Of a stretch of 64,000 nucleotides of DNA, positions 40,484 through 49,591 are shown one piece after another. The DNA is from Alphaproteobacteria bacterium. GTDB taxonomy: Bacteria > Pseudomonadota > Alphaproteobacteria > Rhodobacterales > Rhodobacteraceae. The stretch spans positions 16,239 to 80,238 of the forward strand of contig JAUIDE010000008.1 in NCBI GenBank assembly GCA_030429105.1, read 5' to 3'. Position 1 is the stretch's first letter. Each line of letters begins with the position of its first letter. The notes beneath the pieces were generated by a model that was not told the origin of the DNA, did no database searches, and saw only the letters and a list, made by a program, of their open reading frames with translations. The position numbers and the translations under genes are program-made.

Positions 40484-40491
40484 GGCCCGGG

Positions 40492-40905
40492 ATGCGGATC
40501 TCTCCCCTTCCCGCCTTCGTGGCGCGGCGCGGGCCCGGAGGGCTCACCGCGTCCCTCGCGGCGACGCTCCCGCATGATGCGGCGGTCGCTGCGCTCGGCC
40601 CGATCCGGGCCTTCGGCGCCGCCGGGCCGCTCTCCCTGCCGGGCGGCGACCTCTCCGCCGCGTCCGGAAGCGCCGGCGGCCGCTTCACGACCTCGACCAC
40701 GGGCGGCGCGATCTCCGTGACCTTCGACAGGAACGGCCTCGGCGACGGCTTCGCCGAGGGCGAGGCGGTCACGACCGCCATAGGCCCGACCGTGACGGAC
40801 GGGGTCTCCGCCGTTCCGGCGCGGCTTCGGGTGACGGTGCGCCGCGCCTACGCCCCGCCGCAACTTCTCGGCCCCATTCCCGATCAGGTGGACCTGCTGT
40901 CATGA
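40492..40905 (+). CDS. Beta-rich hypothetical protein; C-terminus looks like the first strand of a putative-Ig domain
   Basis: 137 aa, ends PPQLLGPIPDQVDLLS*; ATGA overlap with next ORF. Confidence 0.65.
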   Translation: MRISPLPAFVARRGPGGLTASLAATLPHDAAVAALGPIRAFGAAGPLSLPGGDLSAASGSAGGRFTTSTTGGAISVTFDRNGLGDGFAEGEAVTTAIGPTVTDGVSAVPARLRVTVRRAYAPPQLLGPIPDQVDLLS

Positions 40906-43688
40906 CAACCCAACTCGATCTTTCGCTCCATTTCTCCGGCGGCGGCCTCACCTTCTCGGCCGAGGGCCTGCCGCCCGGCCTCTCCATCGATCCGGCGACG
41001 GGAATCGTCTTCGGCGCGCCGACGGCCATCGGCGCCAGCACGGTCACCGTCACCGCCGCGAACGAGAGCGGCGAGGCCTTCGCCAGCTTCTCCTGGCGGA
41101 TCGAGGCGGCGAGCCTCCCCGTCAACGCCGCGGCGCCCGAAATCCTCGGCGCCGCCACGGTGGGCGGAAGCCTGACGGTCGCGCCCGGCTCCTGGACGGG
41201 CCAGCCCGCGCCGACCTTCGGATACCAGTGGCTCCAGAACGGCGTCGCGATCCCCGGCGAGACGGGCGAGACCTATCTCGCGACGGCGGCCGATGTCGGC
41301 GGCGCCCTTTCCGTCGAGGTCACGGCGTCGAACAGCCTCGGCGCGGCGAGCGCGACAAGCGACCCCGTCGTGATCTCGGGCGTGAGCTTCGCGACCGAAC
41401 TCACGCTATCGCCCTTCGCGACCGGCCCCGGCGGCGCGGCGCCGGTCTTCTCCGGGCGGCGGGAGCAGAATTCCGGCCTCGTCCTCGTCTCGGGCGCGGG
41501 GCAGCCCGGCGAGGTGGTGCAGGGCCGCATGGTCCGCGCGGCGGACGGCGCGGCCGTCTCCCCGTGGATGGACATCGCGACGGCGGACGCCGGAAACGGC
41601 GCCTTCGAGGGCTGGATCGAGGGCGCCCCGCGCAGCTTCGACGCGCTCCGCGCGCAGGTCCGCTACCGCGACGCCGGCAACGCCCCGGCGGCGACCCCGA
41701 ACACCTGCCATGTCGGCTGGGTCATGTCGCTCTTCGCGCAGTCGGACCAGCGCTGGCTGGGCGATACGACCTTCGAGGGCGTCTCGCTCACGCCGACCGT
41801 CGCGCTGGCGGACAACGCCGTCAGGGTCATCTCGCTGGCGCGGGACGCGATCACGCCGGCGCCCGTCACCGCGGCCCAGTTGCTCGTCTTCGACGTGGCG
41901 GGCGCGGCGCCGGCGGGGCGCGATCCGGTCTGGCGCTTCGCCAACACGCTGGCGGAGACGCTGGATGACGGCCCGATCGTCGTCATGGGTCACGCCGTCT
42001 CCGGCACGAACGACCGGCAGACGGTCAACGATTCCGACAATGGCCGCTTCTGGGAGGACGAGGTTCTCATCGCGCAGGCGGGCCAGCCCCATCTGATCGA
42101 GACGGACCGGCCGGTCGCGCTCGATCTCGTCTACTGGGCCTATTCCTCCTCGGCCAACTACAACACCGCGGCCTCCGCCCTTGGCGTCACCGGCCGCGTC
42201 GCCTTCGGGCTGGACCCGTCCGGAAATCCGGTGCCCCCCGGCACGGCGATCACCGATCTCGGCGGCTCCTTCAACTATGTGCAGCATCATTCCTGGGCGG
42301 AAATCTACGACTGGGCGCATACCCGCCTCGCCTTCAAGCAGCACCCGGACGCGCCCGTCGTGGCGGCGCAGGAGGCCTTCATCGGCCATCCGGTCTACGG
42401 ACAATACGTCATCGGCTTCCCCGCCGCGTTCTCGGCCTACTGGCTCACGAACGGGACGCGCGCAGCGGACGGGACATGGTTCGACGGCGGCCATTCCTCC
42501 ATCAACCAGATCGGCGGCGCCTCGGAAATCGCCGCGCTGGCGGCGGCGGGCATGGCCCGGGCGGTCGGCGCCTACGATCCGGGCCCGCTTGTCCTCGACT
42601 ATATCGACTGGCCGACGGCCTCGGGGGACGATCCGAAATACGTCCATGTCGGCATCGGGGGCCGGGACGTCACGACCATGCGCGCCCTCTATGCGGAGCA
42701 GACCCCGCCAGTCGCCATCGGCGGCGACCCGGTGCTCGGCGGCGTCCTCGGCTTCACCGTCAACGGGACGCGGACGGTGAACACCGCCCTCGCGGCGCAT
42801 GAGGGCTTCCAGCGAATCCGCATCGGCAAGCAGGACGGCTCCGACTGGACCAATGCCGACACGCTCGCCTACGAAACGGTCTCGATCAACTACGGCGACC
42901 TCGTGGGCGTGACGCCGGACCAGGGCCGGGACACGCTCTCGCGGTTCCAGGACTTCCCCATCGTCGAGAGCGGCCTCGTCTCGAAGCCGGGAATGCCGGT
43001 TTCGGACCGGGTCGCGGCCGGGCTCTTCGCCAACCAGATCCCCGCCCCGGCGGGCGCATCGCTTGTCCATCTCGGCAGTTTCGAGCCCGGCGGGATCAAT
43101 TCCACCCCGGTGACGATAGGCTCTATCGTTTCCGACGGCCGCCCGATCCTGATCGCCCTCGGAACGCGCGGCACCTCGAACATCGAGAACGGAACCTTCG
43201 ACTTCCCGGCCACGATCACGCTTGGCGGCGTGGACATCGGCGCGGCGCTCGTCGCCCGGCAGGACCGGATGAACATCAAGGCGTCGGTCTACTACATCGC
43301 CGCTCCGGCGACGGGCGCGCTCGATCTCGTCGCGACGATGAACACGAACACCTTCGTCAACGTCGCGCAGGCGTTCCATGTCGCCAACGGGGCGGGCCTC
43401 GGGAGCGTATCGCAGGTCGGGGTATCCGCCGGCGGGACGATCAACCCGGCGCTCGTGTCCTCGGCGGCGGGCTCGACGCTCGTCAACGTGCTGGTGACGG
43501 AGGTGGTCATCAACTCGGTCGCGGGCGGCTATCTCGCGGCCCCCATTCAGGGCACTGGCGGCGGCGCCTTCCTCGGCATGGCGGTCGCGACGACCGTGGT
43601 GCCGGGGGTCGGCGAGAAGACGACGACCTTCGGCGTCGCCGGCTTCAATGACACGGTGCAGCTCGGCGTCGAGGTGCGGAAGCTCTGA
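40902..43688 (+). CDS. Large spike/fibre-like protein with Ig-like domains and an SGNH-esterase-like block
   Basis: 928 aa; LTFSAEGLPPGLSIDPATGIVFGAPT, LTVAPGSWTGQPAPTFGYQWLQNGVAIPGETGETY, WFDGGHSSINQIG; beta-rich C-terminus. Confidence 0.7.
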   Translation: MTTQLDLSLHFSGGGLTFSAEGLPPGLSIDPATGIVFGAPTAIGASTVTVTAANESGEAFASFSWRIEAASLPVNAAAPEILGAATVGGSLTVAPGSWTGQPAPTFGYQWLQNGVAIPGETGETYLATAADVGGALSVEVTASNSLGAASATSDPVVISGVSFATELTLSPFATGPGGAAPVFSGRREQNSGLVLVSGAGQPGEVVQGRMVRAADGAAVSPWMDIATADAGNGAFEGWIEGAPRSFDALRAQVRYRDAGNAPAATPNTCHVGWVMSLFAQSDQRWLGDTTFEGVSLTPTVALADNAVRVISLARDAITPAPVTAAQLLVFDVAGAAPAGRDPVWRFANTLAETLDDGPIVVMGHAVSGTNDRQTVNDSDNGRFWEDEVLIAQAGQPHLIETDRPVALDLVYWAYSSSANYNTAASALGVTGRVAFGLDPSGNPVPPGTAITDLGGSFNYVQHHSWAEIYDWAHTRLAFKQHPDAPVVAAQEAFIGHPVYGQYVIGFPAAFSAYWLTNGTRAADGTWFDGGHSSINQIGGASEIAALAAAGMARAVGAYDPGPLVLDYIDWPTASGDDPKYVHVGIGGRDVTTMRALYAEQTPPVAIGGDPVLGGVLGFTVNGTRTVNTALAAHEGFQRIRIGKQDGSDWTNADTLAYETVSINYGDLVGVTPDQGRDTLSRFQDFPIVESGLVSKPGMPVSDRVAAGLFANQIPAPAGASLVHLGSFEPGGINSTPVTIGSIVSDGRPILIALGTRGTSNIENGTFDFPATITLGGVDIGAALVARQDRMNIKASVYYIAAPATGALDLVATMNTNTFVNVAQAFHVANGAGLGSVSQVGVSAGGTINPALVSSAAGSTLVNVLVTEVVINSVAGGYLAAPIQGTGGGAFLGMAVATTVVPGVGEKTTTFGVAGFNDTVQLGVEVRKL

Positions 43689-43718
43689 CCGCCGCGCCCC
43701 GGCGCAGGCGCAGTGAGC

Positions 43719-43740
43719 GCCCGGCCCGAAAGGGCCGGGC
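43719..43740. terminator. Bidirectional terminator hairpin between spike cassette and phn operon
   Basis: gcccggccc-gaaa-gggccgggc perfect 9-bp stem, GAAA loop, between convergent genes. Confidence 0.7.
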
Positions 43741-43742
43741 AT

Positions 43743-45074
43743 TCATGCGCCCTTGATGAGCCTCCGCCGCAGCCAGCCGGAAACCGTGTCCATGAACATC
43801 ACCATGAGGACGATGAGGACCATGTAATAGGTCACCTCTTCCCAGTCCTTCTGCGTGATGATCGCCTGCGTGAGCAGCAACCCGATCCCGCCGCCGACGA
43901 TTGCGCCGATCACCGTGGCCGAACGGGTGTTGGACTCGAGATAGTAGAGCACCTGGGAGAGGATCACCGGCATCACCTGCGGGATGACGCCGAAGCGATA
44001 GCGCTGCACCGGCTTCGAGCCCGTGGAGCGCACCCCCTCGATCTGCTTCTCGTCCACGTTCTCCAGCGCTTCGGAGAAGATCTTCCCGAATGTCCCGGTA
44101 TCCGTGATGAGGATGGCGAGCGAGCCGGTCAGCGGCCCCGGCCCGAAAGCGCGGGAGAGGATGATCGTCCAGATCAGCCCGTCCACCCCGCGCAGGAAGT
44201 CGAAGAGCCGCCGCACGCCGAACCGGGCCGCCGCCGCCGGCGCGAAGTTCTTCGCCGCGACGAAGCCGAGCGGCAAGGCGATGATCGCCGCGCCCATCGT
44301 GCCGAGGAAGGCCATCAGGATCGTCTCGAAGATCGCCCAGGCGACATCGCCGTGCCGCCACATCCTGTTCGTCCAGAACTCGGAAAGCATGTAGCCGAGA
44401 TTGGACCGCGCCTCGTCGATCCGCGGCTCCCAGAGCGCGAGCGCCCTGAGCTCGCCGAGGGAGCGGCCGGAGAACGGGCTGTCCAGCGTGAAGAAGAAGA
44501 GCTCCCAGCCCGCGAAATAGCGGAACGCCTCCGTCCTGTTGCGGGTCAGCGAAAGGCGCCCCGCCTCGGTGTTGATCGCGACGCGCGTGTCGGAGGCGTT
44601 GATCCAGTCGGGGACCTCGGAAAGCGCGGGCGGAAGCGTCAGCGCGATCCGCCGCCCCTCGGTGCGCAAGACGATCTCCCCGTATTCCGGGTGGAGATAG
44701 CGCGCGCCCTCCGGCTCGAAGATCGCCTCATGGCCGTCCCGGAGCGCGATGCGGACGCCGCCTTCCGTCTCCTCCACCCAGTCCGGGAAGGTCCCCGCCG
44801 GATAGGCGCCCTTCGCCTCGCCCTCGATGGCAGCCGTGATCTCGCCGTTCCGGTTGTCCTTCGTGACATGCGTCTTGTAGCTCCAGAAATCGGAGACGAG
44901 GATCGCCGCATTGTCGAGCCGCGCCCGCTGCGCGAGGCCAGGCAGGTCGAAGGCGAAGAAGATATAGACGAAATAGAGGAGGATCGCGGCGGGAACCCCG
45001 AAGGCGACGATCCGCTTCCGCCGGAACAACCCGTGCGCCGCCTCCCGATGGCCGCCTCCCAAAGCCACGCTCAT
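43743..45074 (-). CDS. phnE: Phosphonate ABC transporter permease (N-terminally extended)
   Basis: 443 aa; FFDFLRGVDGLIWTIILSRAFGPGPLTGSLAI. Confidence 0.9.
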   Translation of the reverse strand: MSVALGGGHREAAHGLFRRKRIVAFGVPAAILLYFVYIFFAFDLPGLAQRARLDNAAILVSDFWSYKTHVTKDNRNGEITAAIEGEAKGAYPAGTFPDWVEETEGGVRIALRDGHEAIFEPEGARYLHPEYGEIVLRTEGRRIALTLPPALSEVPDWINASDTRVAINTEAGRLSLTRNRTEAFRYFAGWELFFFTLDSPFSGRSLGELRALALWEPRIDEARSNLGYMLSEFWTNRMWRHGDVAWAIFETILMAFLGTMGAAIIALPLGFVAAKNFAPAAAARFGVRRLFDFLRGVDGLIWTIILSRAFGPGPLTGSLAILITDTGTFGKIFSEALENVDEKQIEGVRSTGSKPVQRYRFGVIPQVMPVILSQVLYYLESNTRSATVIGAIVGGGIGLLLTQAIITQKDWEEVTYYMVLIVLMVMFMDTVSGWLRRRLIKGA

Positions 45075-45946
45075 CGCATCGCCCCCTTCACGAGCCGGTC
45101 CCGATAGACGCTGGAGATCTGATCCACCACCACGATGGTGATGAAGAGCACGATGAAGATCGCCACCACCTCGTCATAGCGCCCCTGCCCCCACTGGAAG
45201 GCGATGCGGAGGTCATAGCCGATGCCGCCCGAACCGACGAAGCCGAGGATGGCGGAGGCGCGGATGTTGATCTCGAAGCGCAGCAGCGCATAGCTTATCC
45301 AGTTCGGCGCGACCTGCGGCAGCACGCCGAGCCACATGCGCTGGAGCCAGCCCGCGCCGACGGATTGCAGACCCTCCACCGGCTTCATGTCCGCATTCTC
45401 CGCCGCTTCGGAGAAAAGCTTGCCTAGCGCGCCGGCGGTGTGGATCGCGATGGCGATCATTGCGGGCACGGGCCCGCCGCCGATGATGAAGATGAGGACG
45501 AGCGCGATCACGATCTCCGGGATCGCCCGCATCCCGTCCATCATCCGCCGGAAAAGCCCGATCAGCCGCGGCCAGCGCGCCAGCCCGCGCGTCGAGAGAA
45601 GCGCGAGGACTATGCCGGCCAACCCGCCGATCAGCGTCGAGACGGCGGCGATGTTCACCGTCTCCACCATCGAGGGGATGAAATGGACCACAAGGCCGGG
45701 GAGGTTCGCCGCCTTCTCCGCCGCCTCGGAGACGACCTCGGAGGGAAACTGGAAGATGTTGAGGATGCCGTCCCAGAACCCGCCGGCGTTCCGCTCGTCC
45801 GCCAGCTGGAAACCGGCGACCATGAGCACGATGAAGATGGCGAGGAGCACGCCGCCATAGAGCCGCTTGCGCCGCACTTCCGCGAAATAGGCCTCGCGGA
45901 TCGTCGGGCCGCCCGCGTGCGCCGCCCCGGCTGTCGCCTCTGTCAT
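45071..45946 (-). CDS. phnE: Phosphonate ABC transporter permease
   Basis: 291 aa; RMMDGMRAIPEIVIALVLIFIIGGGPVPAMIAIAIHTAGALGKLFSEA. Confidence 0.92.
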   Translation of the reverse strand: MTEATAGAAHAGGPTIREAYFAEVRRKRLYGGVLLAIFIVLMVAGFQLADERNAGGFWDGILNIFQFPSEVVSEAAEKAANLPGLVVHFIPSMVETVNIAAVSTLIGGLAGIVLALLSTRGLARWPRLIGLFRRMMDGMRAIPEIVIALVLIFIIGGGPVPAMIAIAIHTAGALGKLFSEAAENADMKPVEGLQSVGAGWLQRMWLGVLPQVAPNWISYALLRFEINIRASAILGFVGSGGIGYDLRIAFQWGQGRYDEVVAIFIVLFITIVVVDQISSVYRDRLVKGAMR

Positions 45947-45966
45947 CGGATCATCCTGTGGGAAGA

Positions 45967-45994
45967 GGGGCGGAGGGCCGAAGCCCCCCGCCCC
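45967..45994 (-). terminator. Hairpin between phnD and phnE
   Basis: ggggcggagggccgaagccccccgcccc: 7 bp + 1 mismatch + 4 bp, CGAA loop. Confidence 0.5.
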
Positions 45995-46011
45995 GGTTCA
46001 TGGCCGGCGGA

Positions 46012-46926
46012 TCAGCCCTTGGACTGGCGCGCCGCGATGATCGAGAGATAGGCGTCGTGGTTGATCGGCTGGAAGCCGAGCGCCTCGCCCGCCATGAAGT
46101 TGTAGGCGCACTCGGCGTCCATGTAGGGCAGCGAGGCGATGAGCGTGGTCATGTCGATCTTCACCCGCTCCGGCAGCGCCTTGCGGAGCACGATCGGGCC
46201 TTCCGGGATCGGCTTGGAGCGCCAGATCTCGACCATGTCGTTCATGTCGACGAGCCCGGCGTCCACCGCCTTGCGGAGCGCGCCGGAATTGAACCCGTCC
46301 TCCCAGGCGCCCATGCCGTCGGCCCAGGTCACGCCCGCGTCGACTTCGCCGTTGGCGACGGCGACGATGGTCTGCTCATGCCCGCCGGTGAACTTCACCT
46401 CGCCGAAATAGGCGCCGTTCTCCATCGAGGCGCCGGTCTGCTGCGGGATCTCGATGGAGGGGATGAGGTAGCCCGAGGTCGAGTTCGGGTCGCCAAAGGC
46501 GAAGACCTTGCCCTTCATGTCGTCGAGCGAGGTGATGTTCCGGTCCTTGCGGGCGAAGCCGATGGAATAATAGCCGTAGGACTTGTCGAGATTGGTCTTG
46601 ACCATGATCGGCTCGACCGCCTCGGGGTCCGTCAGATAGGCCTTGGCGTAGGCGGAGGCGCCGAGCCAGGCCATGTCGATCGTGCCGCCGAGCAGGCCCT
46701 GGATCACGCCGTCATAATCGGCGGGGGTGAAGAGCTTGGTCGGAACGCCGAGCAGCTCCTCGGTCTTGGCGCGGAAGCACTCGTTGGAGGTCATCCGGTC
46801 CTGCGCGTTCTCGCCGCCGAGCACGCCGATGCGGAATTCCGTGATCCCGTCGGCCGCTGCGGCGCCGGCGAGGGTCAGCGCCGCGACGGCGGCGGCGATG
46901 AAGGTCTGCGTCGTCTTCATGTTCAC
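46012..46926 (-). CDS. phnD: Phosphonate ABC transporter substrate-binding protein
   Basis: Signal peptide; EFRIGVLGGENAQDRMTSNECF, KVFAFGDPNSTSGYLIPS. Confidence 0.93.
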   Translation of the reverse strand: MNMKTTQTFIAAAVAALTLAGAAAADGITEFRIGVLGGENAQDRMTSNECFRAKTEELLGVPTKLFTPADYDGVIQGLLGGTIDMAWLGASAYAKAYLTDPEAVEPIMVKTNLDKSYGYYSIGFARKDRNITSLDDMKGKVFAFGDPNSTSGYLIPSIEIPQQTGASMENGAYFGEVKFTGGHEQTIVAVANGEVDAGVTWADGMGAWEDGFNSGALRKAVDAGLVDMNDMVEIWRSKPIPEGPIVLRKALPERVKIDMTTLIASLPYMDAECAYNFMAGEALGFQPINHDAYLSIIAARQSKG

Positions 46927-46940
46927 TCTCCCATGAAAAA

Positions 46941-46965
46941 CGGCCCGACCGGGAGGGCCGGGCCG
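46941..46965 (-). terminator. Hairpin in phnC-phnD intergenic region
   Basis: cggcccg-accgggagggc-cgggccg 7-bp stem. Confidence 0.35.
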
Positions 46966-46975
46966 GTTGTCGGCC

Positions 46976-47815
46976 TCAGTTCAGGGTCGGCGCCTTCGTC
47001 TTCAGCGCGCGGGCGACGACCTTGTCCTCGATGTTGAGCGTCTCGAGCTCCGTCGACGTCGCCGCCTCCGAGAAATCCTCGCCGGCGCCGTAGATTTCGC
47101 GCGCGACAGCCGTGGTCAGCTCGGAGGAAGGCCCGTCGAACACGATCCTCCCCGCCCGCATCCCGATCACCCGGTCGCAATAGCGCCGCGCCGTGTCGAG
47201 CGTGTGGAGGTTGCAGAGCACCGTCCGCCCGTCCTCGGTATGGATGCGGCGCAGCGCCTCCATCACCGCCTGCGCGTTCATCGGGTCGAGCGAGGCGATG
47301 GGCTCGTCCGCCAGCACCATCTTCGGGTCCTGCATCAGGGCGCGGGCGATGGCGACGCGCTGCTGCTGCCCGCCCGAAAGCGCCTCGGCCCGCTTCGCCG
47401 CATGTTCCGCGATGCCGAGCCGCTCAAGGATGTCGAGCGCGCGCTCGATGTCCGAACGCGGAAAGAGGTTGAACATCGTCGCGAGCGCCGAACGCCGGTT
47501 CAGCGCGCCGAAGACGACGTTGGAGACGACATCGAGCCGCGGCACGAGGTTGAATTGCTGGAACACCATCGCGCATTCGGCCTGCCAGCGCCGCATCTCC
47601 GCGCCCTTCAGCGCCAGAACGTCCCGCCCCTCGACGAGGATGCGCCCCGAGGTCGCGTCCGTCAGCCGGTTGATCATGCGGAGCAGCGTCGACTTGCCGG
47701 CGCCGGAGCGGCCGATCAGGCCGATCATCTGCGGCTTCTCGACGACGATCTCCGCCCGGTCCACGGCCGTGGCGGCGCCGAATGTCTTGGTCAGGCTTTC
47801 GATGTGCAGGAACAT
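46976..47815 (-). CDS. phnC: Phosphonate ABC transporter ATP-binding protein
   Basis: [50 protein letters not shown]. Confidence 0.95.
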   Translation of the reverse strand: MFLHIESLTKTFGAATAVDRAEIVVEKPQMIGLIGRSGAGKSTLLRMINRLTDATSGRILVEGRDVLALKGAEMRRWQAECAMVFQQFNLVPRLDVVSNVVFGALNRRSALATMFNLFPRSDIERALDILERLGIAEHAAKRAEALSGGQQQRVAIARALMQDPKMVLADEPIASLDPMNAQAVMEALRRIHTEDGRTVLCNLHTLDTARRYCDRVIGMRAGRIVFDGPSSELTTAVAREIYGAGEDFSEAATSTELETLNIEDKVVARALKTKAPTLN

Positions 47816-47868
47816 GGCGGCCCTTCGAAGCTTCGAGAGCCGCGCTAAAGGCGCCGGGAGGCGATTCC

Positions 47869-47897
47869 GTTACGAATCTGTAAAAGTTCTGTGACGG
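47869..47897 (-). promoter_or_regulatory. Pho-box array upstream of phnC
   Basis: Minus strand CCGTCAC-AGAA-CTTTTAC-AGAT-TCGTAAC, same 11-bp period as the pstS site. Confidence 0.65.
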
Positions 47898-47909
47898 TCC
47901 GCTTCGCGC

Positions 47910-48737
47910 TCAGGTCGCCGCCCGGCGCGCCCGCACATTCGCCGCGGCGAAGGCGGCGATGAAGACGACCGTCATCAGCAGCACGATGGTCGGCGCCGGC
48001 GCGCTGTCGAGGAAGAAGGAAAGCCAGACGCCGAGGAGCGAGGAGCCGAGCGCGACCGCGACGGCCACCGCCAGCATCGCCCCGAACCGGCGCGTGACAA
48101 GAAAGGCCACCGCCCCCGGCGCGATCAGGAGCGCGATGGCGAGAATGATCCCCGCCGCCTTCAGCGCCGCGACGATGGTGAGCGCGAGTAGCGCGAGGAG
48201 CCCGTAATGCAGCGCCCGGACCGGCAGGCCCGCGGCGCGCGCATGGGCCGGGTCGAAGGCGTGGAGCATGAAATCCCGCCATTTCACGAGCAGAACCAGC
48301 GAGACGAAGGCCGCCGCCGCGCCCGTCTCCAGGATGTCCCTCGCGGAGACGCCGAGAATGTCCCCGAAAAGGATATGGTCGAGATGGAGGCTCGTCTCGG
48401 AGGCCGCGAACATCACCACGCCGAGGCCGAACATGCCGGAAAACACCACGCCGAGCACCGTGTCCGGCTTCACCCGGCTGTTCTCCTGCAGATAACCGGC
48501 GGCGAGCGCGCAGACCATGCCCGCCGCGAAGGCGCCGAGCGCGATGGGCAGGCCGATCATCCAGGCGCCGACGACGCCGGGCAGTACGGCATGGGAGATC
48601 GCATCCCCCATCAGCGCCCAGCCCCTGAGCACGAGGAAGCAGGAGAGGAGCGCCGCCGGAACCGAGACGAGCGCGGCGATCAGCATCGCGTCCGTCATGA
48701 ACGGGAAGCGAAACGGCAGGAGCAGCGCCTCCATCAC
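47910..48737 (-). CDS. sitD: Metal (Mn/Fe/Zn) ABC transporter permease
   Basis: FLVLRGWALMGDAISHAVLPGVV; last of four-gene sitABCD-order operon. Confidence 0.85.
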   Translation of the reverse strand: MMEALLLPFRFPFMTDAMLIAALVSVPAALLSCFLVLRGWALMGDAISHAVLPGVVGAWMIGLPIALGAFAAGMVCALAAGYLQENSRVKPDTVLGVVFSGMFGLGVVMFAASETSLHLDHILFGDILGVSARDILETGAAAAFVSLVLLVKWRDFMLHAFDPAHARAAGLPVRALHYGLLALLALTIVAALKAAGIILAIALLIAPGAVAFLVTRRFGAMLAVAVAVALGSSLLGVWLSFFLDSAPAPTIVLLMTVVFIAAFAAANVRARRAAT

Positions 48738-49591
48738 GCCGCCCGCCTGATCGCCGCCGCCCGGATGCGCCGCGCCGCGAGCCGCCCGTGCTTCGGCGCG
48801 AGGAAGAAGGCGGCGAGGAAGAGGAGCGTCTGCAGGACGACGATCACGCCGCCCGTCGCCCCGTCAAGGAAATAGCTGAGATAGGCGCCTACGAGGCAGC
48901 TCCCCGCCCCGAGGAGGACGGAGAGGAGGATGAGCCGCGGGAACCGGTCCGTCAGCAGATAGGCCGTCGCCCCCGGCGTCACCACGAGGGCGATGACGAG
49001 GAACGCCCCCACCGTCTGCATCGCCGCCACCGTCGCCGCGGCGAGCAGCGTGAAGAAGACGCCCTTGAGCAGCCCGGCGCGGAGCCCGATCGCCCGCGCA
49101 TGGGCCTCGTCGAAGAACACCGCCATCAGGTCCCGCCAGATCAGGAGCAGAATCGTGAGAGAGACGCCGCCGATGATCGCGAGCTGAAGCGTGTCCGCCG
49201 GCGTGATCGCGAGGATCTGCCCCATGATGATCGTCTGCACGTTCACCGAGGTCGGCGAGAGCGAGACCATGAAAAGCCCGAGCCCGAAGAAGGAGGTGAA
49301 GATCAGGCCGATCACCACATCCTCCTTCAACCCGCTCCGCTGGTTCAGGAACAGCATCGCCGCCGCCGCGAGCCCGCCCGAGAGGAAGGCGCCGAAGGCG
49401 AGCGGCAGGCCGAGCATGAAGGCGCCGGCGACCCCCGGCACGATGGAATGCGCCAACGCGTCCCCGATCAGGGACCAGCCCTTCAGCATCAGGAAGGCGG
49501 AGAGAAAGCCGCAAAGCGCGCCGACGAGCGCGGAAACCCACATGGCGTTGACCATGTAGCCATAGGCAAAGGGTTCGGCGAGCGCGCTCAC
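48734..49591 (-). CDS. sitC: Metal ABC transporter permease
   Basis: FLMLKGWSLIGDALAHSIVPGVAGAFMLGLPLAFGAF. Confidence 0.85.
   Translation of the reverse strand: MSALAEPFAYGYMVNAMWVSALVGALCGFLSAFLMLKGWSLIGDALAHSIVPGVAGAFMLGLPLAFGAFLSGGLAAAAMLFLNQRSGLKEDVVIGLIFTSFFGLGLFMVSLSPTSVNVQTIIMGQILAITPADTLQLAIIGGVSLTILLLIWRDLMAVFFDEAHARAIGLRAGLLKGVFFTLLAAATVAAMQTVGAFLVIALVVTPGATAYLLTDRFPRLILLSVLLGAGSCLVGAYLSYFLDGATGGVIVVLQTLLFLAAFFLAPKHGRLAARRIRAAAIRRAA

Noticed and set aside
41406-43742. 778-aa minus-strand ORF opposite the fibre gene
   Set aside because: Shadow composition; plus-strand frame has clear Ig-like domain patterns and a start/stop overlap
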